Assembly: GCA_021797775.1 (NCBI GenBank)
Contig: JAJZZC010000015.1
Location: 1 to 44,123, forward strand
DNA from: Bacillota bacterium
GTDB lineage: Bacteria; Bacillota; Sulfobacillia; RBS10-35; JAJYVN01
DNA length: 44,123 nucleotides
Reading direction: 5' to 3'
Numbering within the stretch: position 1 is the first letter of the stretch; the number at the start of each line of letters is the position of its first letter. Below are positions 1-8,230 of the stretch, piece after piece. A program made the position numbers and the translations under genes. A model generated the notes under the pieces. It saw nothing but the letters and a program-made list of their open reading frames with translations. It made no database searches and had not been told where the DNA came from.

Positions 1-209
1 CTGACTGCTTTCTCAGCGACATTTGAGTCGGAGGCGAGGGCGCGGATCCCTGGATCGCGCGACATCAGCCCACCGGTCCCCCATAGCAATCCTGTACTGG
101 TTGGTTGGGCCGGAAAAGACTTCGGGCCGGTGGGTGCGCGCGCAGGCCCGTCGCACGGAGGACCGGTCTTGAAGTGCCGCTGGCCCGTCCCGGCGCCCCC
201 CGGCAACGC
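1..209. other. Window edge, no gene recognised
   Basis: GC-rich edge sequence. Open frames here have arginine/proline-rich translations typical of non-coding high-GC DNA. Nothing could be assigned. Confidence 0.4.
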
Positions 210-245
210 AGAGACCGACCGTCGACCGGACGACGGTCGGTCTCT
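210..245 (-). terminator. Long perfect hairpin after the YkuS-like gene
   Basis: Arms AGAGACCGACCGTCG and CGACGGTCGGTCTCT form a perfect 15-bp stem around a 6-base loop, about 21 bases after the stop of the minus-strand YkuS-like gene. The position fits a terminator at the end of the minus-strand operon. There is no clear U-tract on the minus strand, so termination is inferred from position and stem strength. Confidence 0.55.
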
Positions 246-266
246 GGCGGCGCGGGGAGGAATCTG

Positions 267-533
267 TCACACCCGCCGCGCCGTCTGAAGGTTCTGGAGC
301 CGGCGGTGCACCTCGTCAGCCACCTGTTCCGGCGTCATACCGTCGGCATTAACGATGGGCACGCGACGCACGATGTCTTGCCGGCCGAGGAGATTGTCGT
401 CCAGCCCGTTTAACACGATCGCCTGCACGTTCTCGGGTATACCGCCAGCCGTGCTGACCACGTCAAAGCCGGCCGCACGCAGACACTCACGGACAGGGCG
501 CAACCCGTCCTCGACCGCAATCCTACCCGCCAC
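267..533 (-). CDS. YkuS/UPF0180 family protein
   Basis: 88-aa protein of the UPF0180 (YkuS) family, function unknown. The start is a GTG preceded by AGGAGG seven bases upstream; the frame stays open further back but has no such site. Visible family features are the N-terminal RIAVEDGL stretch, followed by a GF-VV segment, a central AIVLNGLDDNLLGRQD segment and the C-terminal INADGMTPEQV-like segment (here VNADGMTPEQV). Small single-domain cytosolic protein, last gene before the hairpin at 210-245. Family assignment rests on recognising these motifs; no role can be inferred from context. Confidence 0.8.
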   Translation of the reverse strand: MAGRIAVEDGLRPVRECLRAAGFDVVSTAGGIPENVQAIVLNGLDDNLLGRQDIVRRVPIVNADGMTPEQVADEVHRRLQNLQTARRV

Positions 534-576
534 GAACCCACCTCCTGGCGGGTAGCATCCACGCCAACCGCGTCGA

Positions 577-1485
577 CTATACGCCGGTAGGGCGGCGCGC
601 GGAGAGCCAGACGCGCAGAGCTCCGGGAAGGACCTCGAAGACTGCGGGTAGGTGCCCGACGGGTTCCCCGTCCGCGTGCAGCGGCACATCGACCGGACCG
701 TCGATACAGACGCGGACAGCGCTCGCCACGTGCACACCGGGGTCATGGAGGTGGGCGCCCCGGTAGACACGCCCGAGCAGGCGCAGGGTATACCAGCCGC
801 TGCCTGCGCCCACCGTGAGGATGTGCAGTAGACCGTCGTCGAGACGCGCGGGCGGACAGATCCGCATCCCCCCGGCGTAACTGGGGGCGTTCGCTACGGC
901 TGCCATGAGCAGGGGGCGCGGCGCGCTGGCGAGGCGGTCGTCAAGTTGCAGGGTGAGCGCGGGCGGGTGAAAGCGGAAGGCCTGGCGGACGGCGGTTGCC
1001 AGATAGGGCAGCGTCCCGCGGCCCTTACCCTCCATGCCGTGTACCTTGTGGGCCACAGCAGCGTCAAAACCGGCCCCCGCTACCAAGAGGTAACGCCGTC
1101 CATTGACTGTGCCCAGGTCGACTATGCGCGAGTTGCCGGCAGCGAGGCCGGCTAGAAGCTCCCGTACGGGGCGCGTCCATCCGGCCACGCGCGCGAAGTC
1201 GTTGCCCGTGCCGACAGGCAGGGCCGCCAGGGCGACCCGGGAATCTGGAAGGCCGTTGGCGATCTCCTGGAGGGTACCGTCGCCGCCAACGGCAAGAATA
1301 CGGCGCACACCGCCCTGCGCAGCCTGGCGCGCTACGGTGGTGGCTTCGCCCTGCCGCCGGGTCCAATGCTCCTCGAAGGCGAAGTGCCGCTGTGCCTCTT
1401 GGCGGACAGTGGGCCATAACCGGGCCGCCCTACCGCCCCCTGCCGCGGGATTGACGAGGACGAGCAGGTCTCGGCGGTCTGCCAT
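577..1485 (-). CDS. YegS/DgkB-like lipid kinase
   Basis: About 302 aa, the usual length for diacylglycerol kinase catalytic domain (DAGK_cat) proteins, which phosphorylate diacylglycerol or related lipids at the membrane using ATP. Visible motifs are VNPAAGGGRA near residue 10, the nucleotide-binding VGGDGTLQEIANGL around residue 67 and PVGTGNDFAR around residue 90, all hallmark sequences. I chose the ATG of MADRRD, with an AGGATGG-like site about 8 bases upstream; a TTG nine codons earlier is possible. The gene overlaps the end of the DUF4446 gene by about 56 bases, suggesting coupled translation. The lipid substrate cannot be told from sequence. Confidence 0.87.
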   Translation of the reverse strand: MADRRDLLVLVNPAAGGGRAARLWPTVRQEAQRHFAFEEHWTRRQGEATTVARQAAQGGVRRILAVGGDGTLQEIANGLPDSRVALAALPVGTGNDFARVAGWTRPVRELLAGLAAGNSRIVDLGTVNGRRYLLVAGAGFDAAVAHKVHGMEGKGRGTLPYLATAVRQAFRFHPPALTLQLDDRLASAPRPLLMAAVANAPSYAGGMRICPPARLDDGLLHILTVGAGSGWYTLRLLGRVYRGAHLHDPGVHVASAVRVCIDGPVDVPLHADGEPVGHLPAVFEVLPGALRVWLSARRPTGV

Positions 1486-2041
1486 CGGCCACCATCCTGT
1501 CGCGCGGTGCAATCGTCACTGGCGCGGCACCGTGCGCGCCCTCCCACACCAGGGTTCCGCCCCCGGTCCGGGCCAAACGAAGAGCCTCGGTCTCTTCAGG
1601 ACTCAGGTCGGTTTCGGGGGCGCCGGCGGCGATGCGCTTGGCGTACACGCGCGTGTCGGAGCGGCCGAAGAGGCTGGTAAGCACCAACCCATCCCCGCGG
1701 CGGTCTAGGAGCGCGAGAGAGAAGCTGAGGACCGGGCCCACGGTATCGTATGCGCGGAACTGGACGATGCCGGGGGTGGTGACCGAGCTTGACGCGTACT
1801 CCGTCAGCTCGCGCACAGCCGTCTCCGCGCCGTCCAAGCGGCGGCGAAGGTCGGGAAGGGCACCACCCAGATCACGTAGGGTGCCGGCCAGGTCACGCTC
1901 CTCAAGGAGCCGGACCAAACGTCTCAATCGTGCGCGTGAAGCGAGCGTCGCCCACAGGGATACGGCCAGGGCGGCGCCGGCTGCGGCAAGACTGACGGGA
2001 GCGACCGGTATCCGTGTCAGGAACGACGCCAGCACGGCCAA
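1430..2041 (-). CDS. DUF4446 membrane-anchored protein
   Basis: 203 aa. An N-terminal hydrophobic segment (about residues 13-33, PVAPVSLAAAGAALAVSLWA) precedes a basic helical region (residues 35-80). Then comes the conserved DUF4446 core with GIVQFRAYDTVGPVLSFSLA, LDRRGDGLVLTSLFGR and the LSPEETEAL ending. The family is common in Bacillota next to parAB near the origin; its function is not established. The C-terminal 45 residues are arginine/proline-rich and overlap the start of the lipid kinase gene, so they may be poorly conserved. Starts 18 bases after the parB stop. Confidence 0.8.
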   Translation of the reverse strand: MAVLASFLTRIPVAPVSLAAAGAALAVSLWATLASRARLRRLVRLLEERDLAGTLRDLGGALPDLRRRLDGAETAVRELTEYASSSVTTPGIVQFRAYDTVGPVLSFSLALLDRRGDGLVLTSLFGRSDTRVYAKRIAAGAPETDLSPEETEALRLARTGGGTLVWEGAHGAAPVTIAPRDRMVADGRPPRPARPRQSRGRGR

Positions 2042-2059
2042 AACGTCTTCCTCCGCGTA

Positions 2060-2953
2060 TCAGGGCTCCGTGAATGTTTCACGTGAAACATCGGGGTCGG
2101 CCGGCTCCCGCCCCGCCAATAGATCCAGCAGCCGGTCGAAGTCCGCGAGCCCGAAAAACTCGATCTCCACCACCCCGTGCCGCGCGGTCCCGCGGACCCT
2201 CACGCGCGTGCCCAAGGCCCCACGCAACCGATCCTCTGCCGCACGCCACTCCGCGTCCCCCGCCCGTGCACGCTTCCCTTCGCTCCCGCCCTCTAGCGCC
2301 CGGCGCACCCACCGCTCCGTCTCGCGTACACTCCACCCGCGGCGCCGGATGCGCTCGACGCCCTCGCGTTGCAACCGCCCGTCGCCCAGCGGCAGCAGCG
2401 CGCGGGCATGCCCCGCGCTCAACTCGCCACGTAGGACCGCATCCCGCACGCTTTCTCCCGCTTGCAGCAACCGCAACGAGTTCGTCACCGCCGGCCGACT
2501 CCACCCCAGATGCGCGCCGACCTCCTCCTGTGTCAGCCCGAACTCGTCGATCAGTCGCTGCAGTGCTTCGGCCGCCTCCAGAGGATTGAGGTCCTCCCGC
2601 TGCAGGTTCTCCACCAATGCGATCTCGGCCATTTCCGCATCGCTAAACTCCCGCACGACCGCGGAGATCTGTTGCAGCCCCGCCTTGACCGCCGCGCGGA
2701 GCCGCCGTTCCCCAGCGACTATCTGATAGCGGCTGCCCACCCGCCGGACAATGATGGGTTGGATCACCCCGTGCATACGGATGGACTCCGCCAGCTCCTC
2801 CAAGGCCTGCGCGTCGAACACGCGCCGTGGCTGCGCGGGGTTCGCGTCGATTTCCGTACACGGCAGGCGCTCCACCTCATCGGCGTCACGCGCCCGCAGC
2901 TCAGGCAGGATGGCATCAAGCCCGCGACCGAGTCGCCTCTGCGCTCCGGGCAC
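2060..2953 (-). CDS. parB: Chromosome partitioning protein ParB (Spo0J)
   Basis: 297-aa ParB/Spo0J: binds parS, spreads as a CTP-dependent clamp and recruits ParA and SMC for origin segregation. Visible order: N-terminal RLGRGLDAIL, ParB/Srx nuclease-like fold with NPAQPRRVF and IVAGERRLRAA (CTP-binding region), ALVENLQREDLNPLEAAEA, HTH LTQEEVGAHLGWSRPAVTNSLRLL, and a C-terminal dimerisation segment ending in DVSRETF. The GTG start (at 2953) has AGGAGG nine bases upstream and overlaps the parA 3' end by 38 bases; the longer frame runs into parA and has no such site. Its last codons contain a parS site. Intact and of normal length. Confidence 0.95.
   Translation of the reverse strand: MPGAQRRLGRGLDAILPELRARDADEVERLPCTEIDANPAQPRRVFDAQALEELAESIRMHGVIQPIIVRRVGSRYQIVAGERRLRAAVKAGLQQISAVVREFSDAEMAEIALVENLQREDLNPLEAAEALQRLIDEFGLTQEEVGAHLGWSRPAVTNSLRLLQAGESVRDAVLRGELSAGHARALLPLGDGRLQREGVERIRRRGWSVRETERWVRRALEGGSEGKRARAGDAEWRAAEDRLRGALGTRVRVRGTARHGVVEIEFFGLADFDRLLDLLAGREPADPDVSRETFTEP
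2075..2090. promoter_or_regulatory. parS site (perfect 16-bp palindrome)
   Basis: TGTTTCACGTGAAACA, matching the known Bacillota parS consensus at all positions and perfectly palindromic. It lies inside the 3' end of parB, where it encodes part of DVSRETF. This makes it the ParB loading site nearest the origin that I could find in the window, about 6.7 kb from dnaA. Confidence 0.95.
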
Positions 2954-3704
2954 GCACCAGAACCTCCTTCGCCACATCCGCGTAGACCTCTGCGCCGCGC
3001 GACCGCCCGTCGTACAGCCCGATGGGCAAGCCATGGCTTGGCGCTTCACTCAACCGGATGTTGCGCGGCACCGCACTGCGAAACACCTTGCCGCGGAAGG
3101 CGCGCTTGACCTCCTCAGCAACCTGCCAGGAGAGGTTCGTCCGTGCGTCCAGCATTGTTAACACCACGCCGAGAATCCCCAGGTCCGCGTTGAACCCCCG
3201 CCGCACCCGCTGCACCGCCGAGAGCAACTGGCTCACGCCCTCGAGCGCGTAGTACTCGCACTGAATTGGGATCAACACGGCCTCAGCCGCGACCAGCGCG
3301 TTCACCGTGAGCAGCCCCAGGGATGGCGGGCAATCGATCAAGACCAGCCCGTACCGCGGAGCCTCTGCCGCCAACGCCTGACGTAGCAGGCCCTCGCGGC
3401 CCTCGAACGCCGCCAACTCGATCTCCGCGCCCGCAAGATCCGCTCCGGCAGGCACCAGCGTCAGGCCCGGTACCGCCGTCTGGCGGCAAGCACGCGCCAA
3501 CGGCGTACCCTCCAACAGCACGCCGTAGATGCCCGCCTCGACGTGCTGGTGTTCCACCCCGAGTCCACTGGTGGCGTTCCCCTGGGGGTCCATGTCCACC
3601 AGCAGGACCCGCTCTCCACCCTGCGCGAGACTGGCGGCTACATTGATGGCCGTCGTTGTCTTGCCGACTCCACCCTTTTGGTTTGCGACGGCCACGACGC
3701 GCAC
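2916..3704 (-). CDS. parA: Chromosome partitioning ATPase ParA (Soj)
   Basis: 262-aa deviant-Walker ATPase that works with ParB in origin segregation and, in Bacillus, regulates DnaA. KGGVGKTTTAINVAASL near residue 9 is the deviant Walker A box with its signature lysine; LLVDMDPQGNATSGLG follows, and LIDCPPSLGLLTVNAL is Walker B. The family's IPIQCEYYALEGVSQLL and SEAPSHGLPIGLYD segments are present. I take the GTG at 3704 because homology begins there; a TTG one codon earlier is equally usable, and the Shine-Dalgarno is weak. The frame is open much further upstream, but that stretch is low-complexity. Confidence 0.94.
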   Translation of the reverse strand: MRVVAVANQKGGVGKTTTAINVAASLAQGGERVLLVDMDPQGNATSGLGVEHQHVEAGIYGVLLEGTPLARACRQTAVPGLTLVPAGADLAGAEIELAAFEGREGLLRQALAAEAPRYGLVLIDCPPSLGLLTVNALVAAEAVLIPIQCEYYALEGVSQLLSAVQRVRRGFNADLGILGVVLTMLDARTNLSWQVAEEVKRAFRGKVFRSAVPRNIRLSEAPSHGLPIGLYDGRSRGAEVYADVAKEVLVRARSAEATRSRA

Positions 3705-4856
3705 CAACTCACGCTCGCCTCGCCTTCCCACCCGACCCGACCGGCCCCCACGCCCTTCGTGCCGCACGCCCTTCCGCCGGCGCCCACCACCCGCTCCCAC
3801 ACCCAAAAGTGCCGCCGCTGCCCGGCCCGTCCCAACCACGCGGCCGCAAACCGGCCGGCGTGCTGCCGCGCGGCGCCACCCCCCGTTCGGAACCGGACCT
3901 GTTGCGCACCACCAGCCTGAGCACACGGGCGTCCGGCACGATCCCGCCGCCAAGGGGGTCCGTGCGCCCCAGGAGCCGCCACCCGCTAGGACCGCCCCCG
4001 TGGGCGGCCGGTATCGGGCGCATACCCCAGGTATCGGGGATCAACTCCCGCCCACCGCTGACCCGACGCAGGCCAGCCGCCGTTCGGCGCATTCGGCGCC
4101 TTGCCGCCCGGTCCTCCATCCCCCTCATCATCGCGTCATTCCGGCGGGGGCCTTCGCCCAGACGGCGCCACGAACGGGGGTGACCGCGGAGCGGTACGCC
4201 AGTCCGCTCGCGCCTGCCGTCGCTTGCCGCGCACAGGTTCGGCGCCACGATGCGCCCGCGGGGTCACGGGGGCCACTGACGGCCGTGCGCCACGCATTCG
4301 GCCTGTCGCGCAAGCGCCTCGCCTGGAACGACGCGACTCTGCCATCCCCCTTAGGGTGCTGGCACGATCGTCGAGGGCACCGCGCGCTGCCCCCCCGAAC
4401 GGCAACCGACCTCACCCCCCGTGCCCCGACCCCGGGGGGAGGCCGGCCAGCCCTGAGCAAAACCCTGCCGCTCGGCGTAGCTTGCCTCCTGGCCCTGGCG
4501 CGGCCGACAGCGGAGGGCACATGGCAGACGGCCCAGTGCCTCACCGCTTGCGCCCCCAACCCGGTGCAGCACCCGGGCTTCGCCAGGACCCATGCACTGA
4601 AGCGTATTCGACAAGAATCGCCTGAACCCCGCCTGGGACGACCCCACCATCGTGTCACGCACCAAGGCACAGCGTGCCCGCACCAGCCCGTTGTCTTGGC
4701 GGCCGCTCCCTGCCCCCCTCAGCCGCGGCGTGCCTTAGAGCCTCTGCCACAATGCCCAACCGCCCGCCAGCCCACCCCGCCCTGTGCGCGTAGCCCATGG
4801 CGCGCCCAGGCAACCGCCTACAGCCCGGGTCGCGTGATACGCCCTATCGCCTCACC
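3705..4856. other. 1.15-kb gene-free stretch between parA and rsmG
   Basis: The spacer where noc is found in Bacillus. Several frames are open for 100-450 codons on both strands, but their translations are dominated by R, P, A and G and show no recognisable domain, as expected of shadow frames in very GC-rich DNA. The minus-strand frame 3709-4248 ends just before parA and is the only one whose position would suit a gene; I could not match it to any family. No RNA gene recognised. Confidence 0.5.
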
Positions 4857-5564
4857 TTACAGTGGCCGCCGCGACGCCACCCCTGCGCGCCTCGGATAGC
4901 GCACGGGGGTGGCTCCCGTCTTCAGCACGGCCAGCACCACGCGCTCCTCAGGGCCTCCGGGAAGGCGGAACCGGTCCGCCCGCGTCACTCGTCCACGCAG
5001 TTCCGCCAGCGCGCGCCCGGCCGCGGCGACCTCGGCATCAGCGGCCGGGCCCTTGAGGGCCACCAGGCGACCGCCCACGCGACACAGAGGCAGCGCCCAT
5101 TCCACCAACGTACTGAGTGGGGCGACCGCGCGCGCAACCACGCCATCCACGCGCTCGCGCCACGCCGGATCCCGGCCCAACTCCTCTGCCCGGGCCTGCA
5201 CGACATCGACCCGGGATAGTCCGAGCTCGCCGACGACTCCCCGCAGAAACGCCGCCTTCTTGCCCGTCGCCTCCACCAATGTGAAGCGGACCTTCGGGCG
5301 CGCGACGGCTAGGGGCAGCCCCGGAAAACCCGCGCCACTTCCCAGGTCCACCACCCATTCCCCGTCGCTTGGAGAGAGGGTGCGCAAGCAGCCCAACGAA
5401 TCGACCAGGTGTTTGCGACGGATGTCCTCCGGCCCATGCAAACCCCCGACGTTGAAGGGGGCTTCCGCCACCGCCGCCGCCAGAGCCGCCAACACCTCGA
5501 TTTCCGCCTGCCCAAGCCCGACGCCCACCGCATCGGCCTCCGCGGTCAGGGCCTGACGATCCAC
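4857..5564 (-). CDS. rsmG: 16S rRNA (guanine-N7) methyltransferase RsmG (GidB)
   Basis: 235 aa from the chosen GTG. RsmG methylates N7 of a guanine in the 530 loop of 16S rRNA using S-adenosylmethionine. HLVDSL is the family's H-x2-DSL segment, VVDLGSGAGFPGLPLAVARP is the SAM-binding motif I (near residue 70), and VVARAVAPLSTLVEWALPL plus GGRLVALKGP are the conserved distal motifs. The frame is open back to 5825, but the family's N-terminal helix begins near residue 10 of the chosen start, and the upstream extension crosses a perfect 36-bp palindrome. The start is uncertain because no strong Shine-Dalgarno is visible. The C-terminal tail is arginine-rich. Confidence 0.87.
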   Translation of the reverse strand: MDRQALTAEADAVGVGLGQAEIEVLAALAAAVAEAPFNVGGLHGPEDIRRKHLVDSLGCLRTLSPSDGEWVVDLGSGAGFPGLPLAVARPKVRFTLVEATGKKAAFLRGVVGELGLSRVDVVQARAEELGRDPAWRERVDGVVARAVAPLSTLVEWALPLCRVGGRLVALKGPAADAEVAAAGRALAELRGRVTRADRFRLPGGPEERVVLAVLKTGATPVRYPRRAGVASRRPL

Positions 5565-5882
5565 CCCGCCCACCCCGCCCTGCAAGCGGTCCGGCACCCC
5601 GCCCACCCCCGTTGGGCCGCCCCCGTGCCCGCGGAGTCGGCGCCGTTCGCCAACGGCGCGCCGTTGGCGAACGGCGAGGGACACGGCCGGAGTGATCGTC
5701 AAAAGCGTTGCCCCGCCGGCATTGAACCTGATTTTCGCAAAGGGGTTGCCCGGCGCCTTCGCGCCCAGGCGCCGGCCCCTCGCCACGACCTCACCCGCTC
5801 GTACGGCAGAGTCCTTCTGCGACACCGGCGCTCGCCTGACACTGCGAGATTCAGGTTGAAAGCGTGCCCCGCCAAAGAGGAA
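5565..5882. other. 318-base spacer between rsmG and jag
   Basis: Position normally filled by mnmE and mnmG in Bacillus-type origins; neither is here. It contains the perfect palindrome at 5641-5676. It also has an imperfect inverted repeat: AACCTGATTTTCGC at 5725-5738 against GCGAGATTCAGGTT at 5844-5857 (12 of 14 positions complementary). No gene recognised unless rsmG starts upstream. Confidence 0.5.
5641..5676. repeat. 36-bp perfect palindrome
   Basis: The arm CGCCGTTCGCCAACGGCG is followed directly by its exact reverse complement, with no unpaired spacer. As RNA it would form a 16-bp stem with a tight loop. There is no U-tract on either side, so it is not a standard terminator. It lies 77 bases upstream of the chosen rsmG start. 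Confidence 0.85.
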
Positions 5883-6551
5883 TCACCCATGGCCTACCTG
5901 GGCCCGTACCCCGTCTGGGACGATGATCACGTGCCGGCGCGGCTCCTCCCCGGTGCTCTCTGTCCGCACCCCGGGAATGCCCTGCACCGCGGCGTGCACC
6001 ACACGGCGATCCGCCGCGGGCATGGGTTCCAACGCGACCTCACGCCCCAGCCGTTTCGCCGCGTCCGCCATCCGCCGCGCGGTCGCCTCTAGAACCTGTG
6101 TACGCCGGCCGCGGTACCCTCCCATGTCCAGCGAGAGACGCCGCCGGTCCCCAGATGCCCGCGCTGCCGCCACCTCGCACAGGAGCTGCAGCGCATCCAC
6201 GCCCCGCCCATGGCGCCCGATCCACCGCCCCGGATCGTCGCTCTGGACGTCGACCGACCAGCCATCCTCAGCACCGGACCCTGGCACGCTGACCTCTACG
6301 CGTAAGGGCGACCCAACCAGCGTGGCCAGACGACGGAGAAATCTCTCCGCAGCTTCCCCCTTGTTCAGGCGGCGCGCGCGCGCCCTCGCCGGGCGCGCAC
6401 CGAGCCCGAGCCAGCCGCGTGCTCCCTCGTCCAGGACGGACACCTCGGCGTCCTCGGCCCGCACTCCCAACTGCAATAATACCGCCCGCACGGCTTCCTC
6501 TACGCTACGGCCGTACGCCTCCACAGCATCCCCGGGCCGCCCGTCGCCCAC
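5883..6551 (-). CDS. jag: RNA-binding protein Jag/KhpB (SpoIIIJ-associated)
   Basis: 222 aa with the three expected domains. The N-terminal Jag_N domain has AYGRSVEEAVRAVLLQLGV and GWLGLGARPARARAR. A KH domain around residues 75-150 carries WIGRHGRGVDALQLLCEVAA (the GxxG loop is GRHG), and the C-terminal R3H domain has RRVVHAAVQGIPGVRTES. KhpB acts with KhpA in RNA binding and cell-envelope control in Bacillota. The start is GTG with GGAG five bases upstream. It follows yidC by 19 bases, the usual spoIIIJ-jag pairing. Confidence 0.92.
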   Translation of the reverse strand: MGDGRPGDAVEAYGRSVEEAVRAVLLQLGVRAEDAEVSVLDEGARGWLGLGARPARARARRLNKGEAAERFLRRLATLVGSPLRVEVSVPGSGAEDGWSVDVQSDDPGRWIGRHGRGVDALQLLCEVAAARASGDRRRLSLDMGGYRGRRTQVLEATARRMADAAKRLGREVALEPMPAADRRVVHAAVQGIPGVRTESTGEEPRRHVIIVPDGVRAQVGHG

Positions 6552-6570
6552 GTCTCTCCATCCCCCGGCT

Positions 6571-7254
6571 TCAGCGGCTGCCCCCCGCGTCCCGGGCCTT
6601 TCCGCCCGGCCTGGCCATCGAGCCCACCGTCAGGTACTGCTGCCCGATGGTCAGGACGTTGGACACAAACCAATACACCGCGAGCCCCGAGGGCAACCTC
6701 CAGAATATATAGAACATGAATAGCGGCATCAGGTACGTCATGAACTGCATCTGCTGCTGCGCCATGCCCGCCTGCAGGGACATGCTGATCCGTGTTTGCC
6801 AGTAGGTCGATACCCCACCCAGGATCGGTAGCACCAGATAGGGATCCGGCTTGCTGAGGCTGGGCAGCCAGAGAAACGCTTCGGACAGGTGCGGAATGGA
6901 ATGGTAGGGAAAGTGCTCCAACATATCATAAAACGCATATAGCAGCGGCAACTGCAACAGCATGGGGAGGCAGGTGGCCATCGGGTTGACGCCTTTTTCC
7001 CGGTAGATACGCATCTGCTCTTCGGCTAGTCGCTGCTTGTCGTTCTTGTGCCGCTCCTGGAGCCGTTCGAGCTCCGGCTGCATCTCCTGCATGCGCTTCA
7101 TCGACTGCAGCTGCGCACGGTATAGTGGAAACATCAGCCCGCGAATCACCAGCGTAAGGAGGATGATGCCAATCCCATAGCTGCGTGAAAATCGACTGAA
7201 CGTGATTAGCCCATAACTGAACAGCTGGATCAGTGCGTGCCAGAGCGCCAACAC
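6571..7254 (-). CDS. yidC: Membrane protein insertase YidC (SpoIIIJ/Oxa1)
   Basis: 227 aa, at the short end for Gram-positive YidC. Inserts proteins into the cytoplasmic membrane, alone or with SecYEG and YidD. The first membrane segment with the conserved arginine lies near residues 27-48 (SYGIGIILLTLVIRGLMFPL). A charged cytoplasmic hairpin follows (MKRMQEMQPELERLQERH), then NPMATCLPMLLQLPLLYAFYDML, a periplasmic-side segment, and two late membrane segments including QFMTYLMPLFMFYIFWRLPSG and LAVYWFVSNVL. I see no lipobox or clear signal peptide. GTG start with a GGGAGG-like site. Cotranscribed with yidD and jag. Confidence 0.94.
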   Translation of the reverse strand: MLALWHALIQLFSYGLITFSRFSRSYGIGIILLTLVIRGLMFPLYRAQLQSMKRMQEMQPELERLQERHKNDKQRLAEEQMRIYREKGVNPMATCLPMLLQLPLLYAFYDMLEHFPYHSIPHLSEAFLWLPSLSKPDPYLVLPILGGVSTYWQTRISMSLQAGMAQQQMQFMTYLMPLFMFYIFWRLPSGLAVYWFVSNVLTIGQQYLTVGSMARPGGKARDAGGSR

Positions 7255-7257
7255 CGG

Positions 7258-7608
7258 CTACCCTCCCCGGCCCGGCGACGACGTGCCCAGCGACTCCGGT
7301 ACCGGGTCCCATCCGCCGGGGTGAAAGGGGTGACAGCGGGCCAAGCGACGCAGGGCCAGCCCGCTCCCGCGCCACAGACCAAAACGGGCGATGGCCTCCT
7401 CGGCGTACCGCGAGCAACTCGGCGTGAACCGGCAGGCGCCCACCAGCTGCGGCGCGACCACGCTCCGATAAACATAGATAAGCGCGACCGCGACCCACAC
7501 GGCACCCCGGCCGTACCATGCCCAAGGAGCCCCCTGGGCTCCCTTACGCGCCCCACCAGGCTCCCGGCCAGAGCCCACCGCGTCCGCCCCCTGCAAGCCT
7601 CCGCTCAC
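7258..7608 (-). CDS. yidD: Membrane protein insertion efficiency factor YidD
   Basis: A small peripheral membrane protein that helps YidC-dependent insertion. The family core is unmistakable: [20 protein letters not shown], then [19 protein letters not shown], then [15 protein letters not shown] placed the start at the GTG overlapping the rnpA stop (GTGA at 7605-7608), giving 116 aa. That is longer than the usual 70-90, so a GTG about ten codons downstream, preceded by AGGGGG, is also plausible. Ends three bases before yidC. Confidence 0.88.
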   Translation of the reverse strand: MSGGLQGADAVGSGREPGGARKGAQGAPWAWYGRGAVWVAVALIYVYRSVVAPQLVGACRFTPSCSRYAEEAIARFGLWRGSGLALRRLARCHPFHPGGWDPVPESLGTSSPGRGG

Positions 7609-7925
7609 CGCGCGAGCCCCGCCCGCGTCACGGCCTGCGCCCAGACCGCGCGCAACTGGTCGGGGCTCGCGCACTCACCGGCAGCCCGCGCCACGAGCAC
7701 GACATCGAACCCCTGCCGCAACGGCGGCCCGAGACGTATGACCTCGCGCCATCGCCGTCTGAGCCGATTGCGGCGTACCGCACCGCCGAGCCGCTTGCCC
7801 ACGGCGACCGCGACCCGGGTCGGCCCCCTCCTACCGACGTAACGCAGCACGGCCAACGCCGTGGCGCACGACCGCCCGCGCTTAAAAACCAGATCCACGT
7901 CGGCTCGTCGCCGCAGCCTCTCCAT
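7605..7925 (-). CDS. rnpA: Ribonuclease P protein component
   Basis: 106-aa basic protein subunit of RNase P, which matures the 5' ends of tRNAs together with the RNase P RNA. The conserved RNR motif lies in [14 protein letters not shown] around residue 53. It is preceded by the ARG-rich VFKRGRS and [14 protein letters not shown] and followed by [11 protein letters not shown]. Normal length; ATG start. Located between rpmH and yidD as in nearly all bacteria. Confidence 0.94.
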   Translation of the reverse strand: MERLRRRADVDLVFKRGRSCATALAVLRYVGRRGPTRVAVAVGKRLGGAVRRNRLRRRWREVIRLGPPLRQGFDVVLVARAAGECASPDQLRAVWAQAVTRAGLAR

Positions 7926-7958
7926 CTCGCCACCCGCACCCGGCTGTCGTCCGCCCCT

Positions 7959-8093
7959 TCAGTACGAAACCCGGCGCCGACCCTTCGCCCGCCGGGCCTT
8001 CAGCACCCGCCTGCCCGAGCAGGTCCTCATCCTGGCGCGGAACCCATGCAGCTTCTGCGCCTTGCGATTCTTCGGCTGAAAGGTGTGCTTCAC
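7959..8093 (-). CDS. rpmH: Ribosomal protein bL34
   Basis: 44 aa, the usual length for L34, a small highly basic protein of the 50S subunit. The N-terminal [20 protein letters not shown] and C-terminal [17 protein letters not shown] match the family throughout. GTG start at 8093; an in-frame GTG two codons earlier or an ATG at 8108 would add only a few residues absent from other L34 proteins. First gene of the minus-strand operon leading to yidC-jag. Confidence 0.95.
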   Translation of the reverse strand: MKHTFQPKNRKAQKLHGFRARMRTCSGRRVLKARRAKGRRRVSY

Positions 8094-8164
8094 CGCCACC
8101 CCACCCATGGTCGAGCCGTAAAAAATCCGCCCGCCGAAGCAGGTGGGCGGCACGCGCGTCTGCC

Positions 8165-8194
8165 AGTGTTGCAAACCCGGCGGTTTCCTGTCAA
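8165..8194 (-). promoter_or_regulatory. Putative rpmH operon promoter
   Basis: On the minus strand, TTGACA (8189-8194) is a perfect -35 box. It is followed after 18 bases by AACACT (8165-8170) as a weak -10. It lies about 70 bases upstream of rpmH, where the family's strong promoter usually is. Confidence 0.5.
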
Positions 8195-8218
8195 GCCGGC
8201 GCGCTCGATTCCCTCGAT

Positions 8219-8230
8219 CCCCCCCCCCCC
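8219..8230. repeat. 12-base C homopolymer
   Basis: Run of 12 C on the plus strand between the rpmH promoter and oriC. Such runs are prone to slippage and to sequencing error. Confidence 0.8.

Noticed and set aside
3529-4899. 456-codon plus-strand open frame across parA and its upstream spacer
   Set aside because: Half of it is antisense to parA and the translation is R/P/A-rich with no domain; typical high-GC shadow frame.
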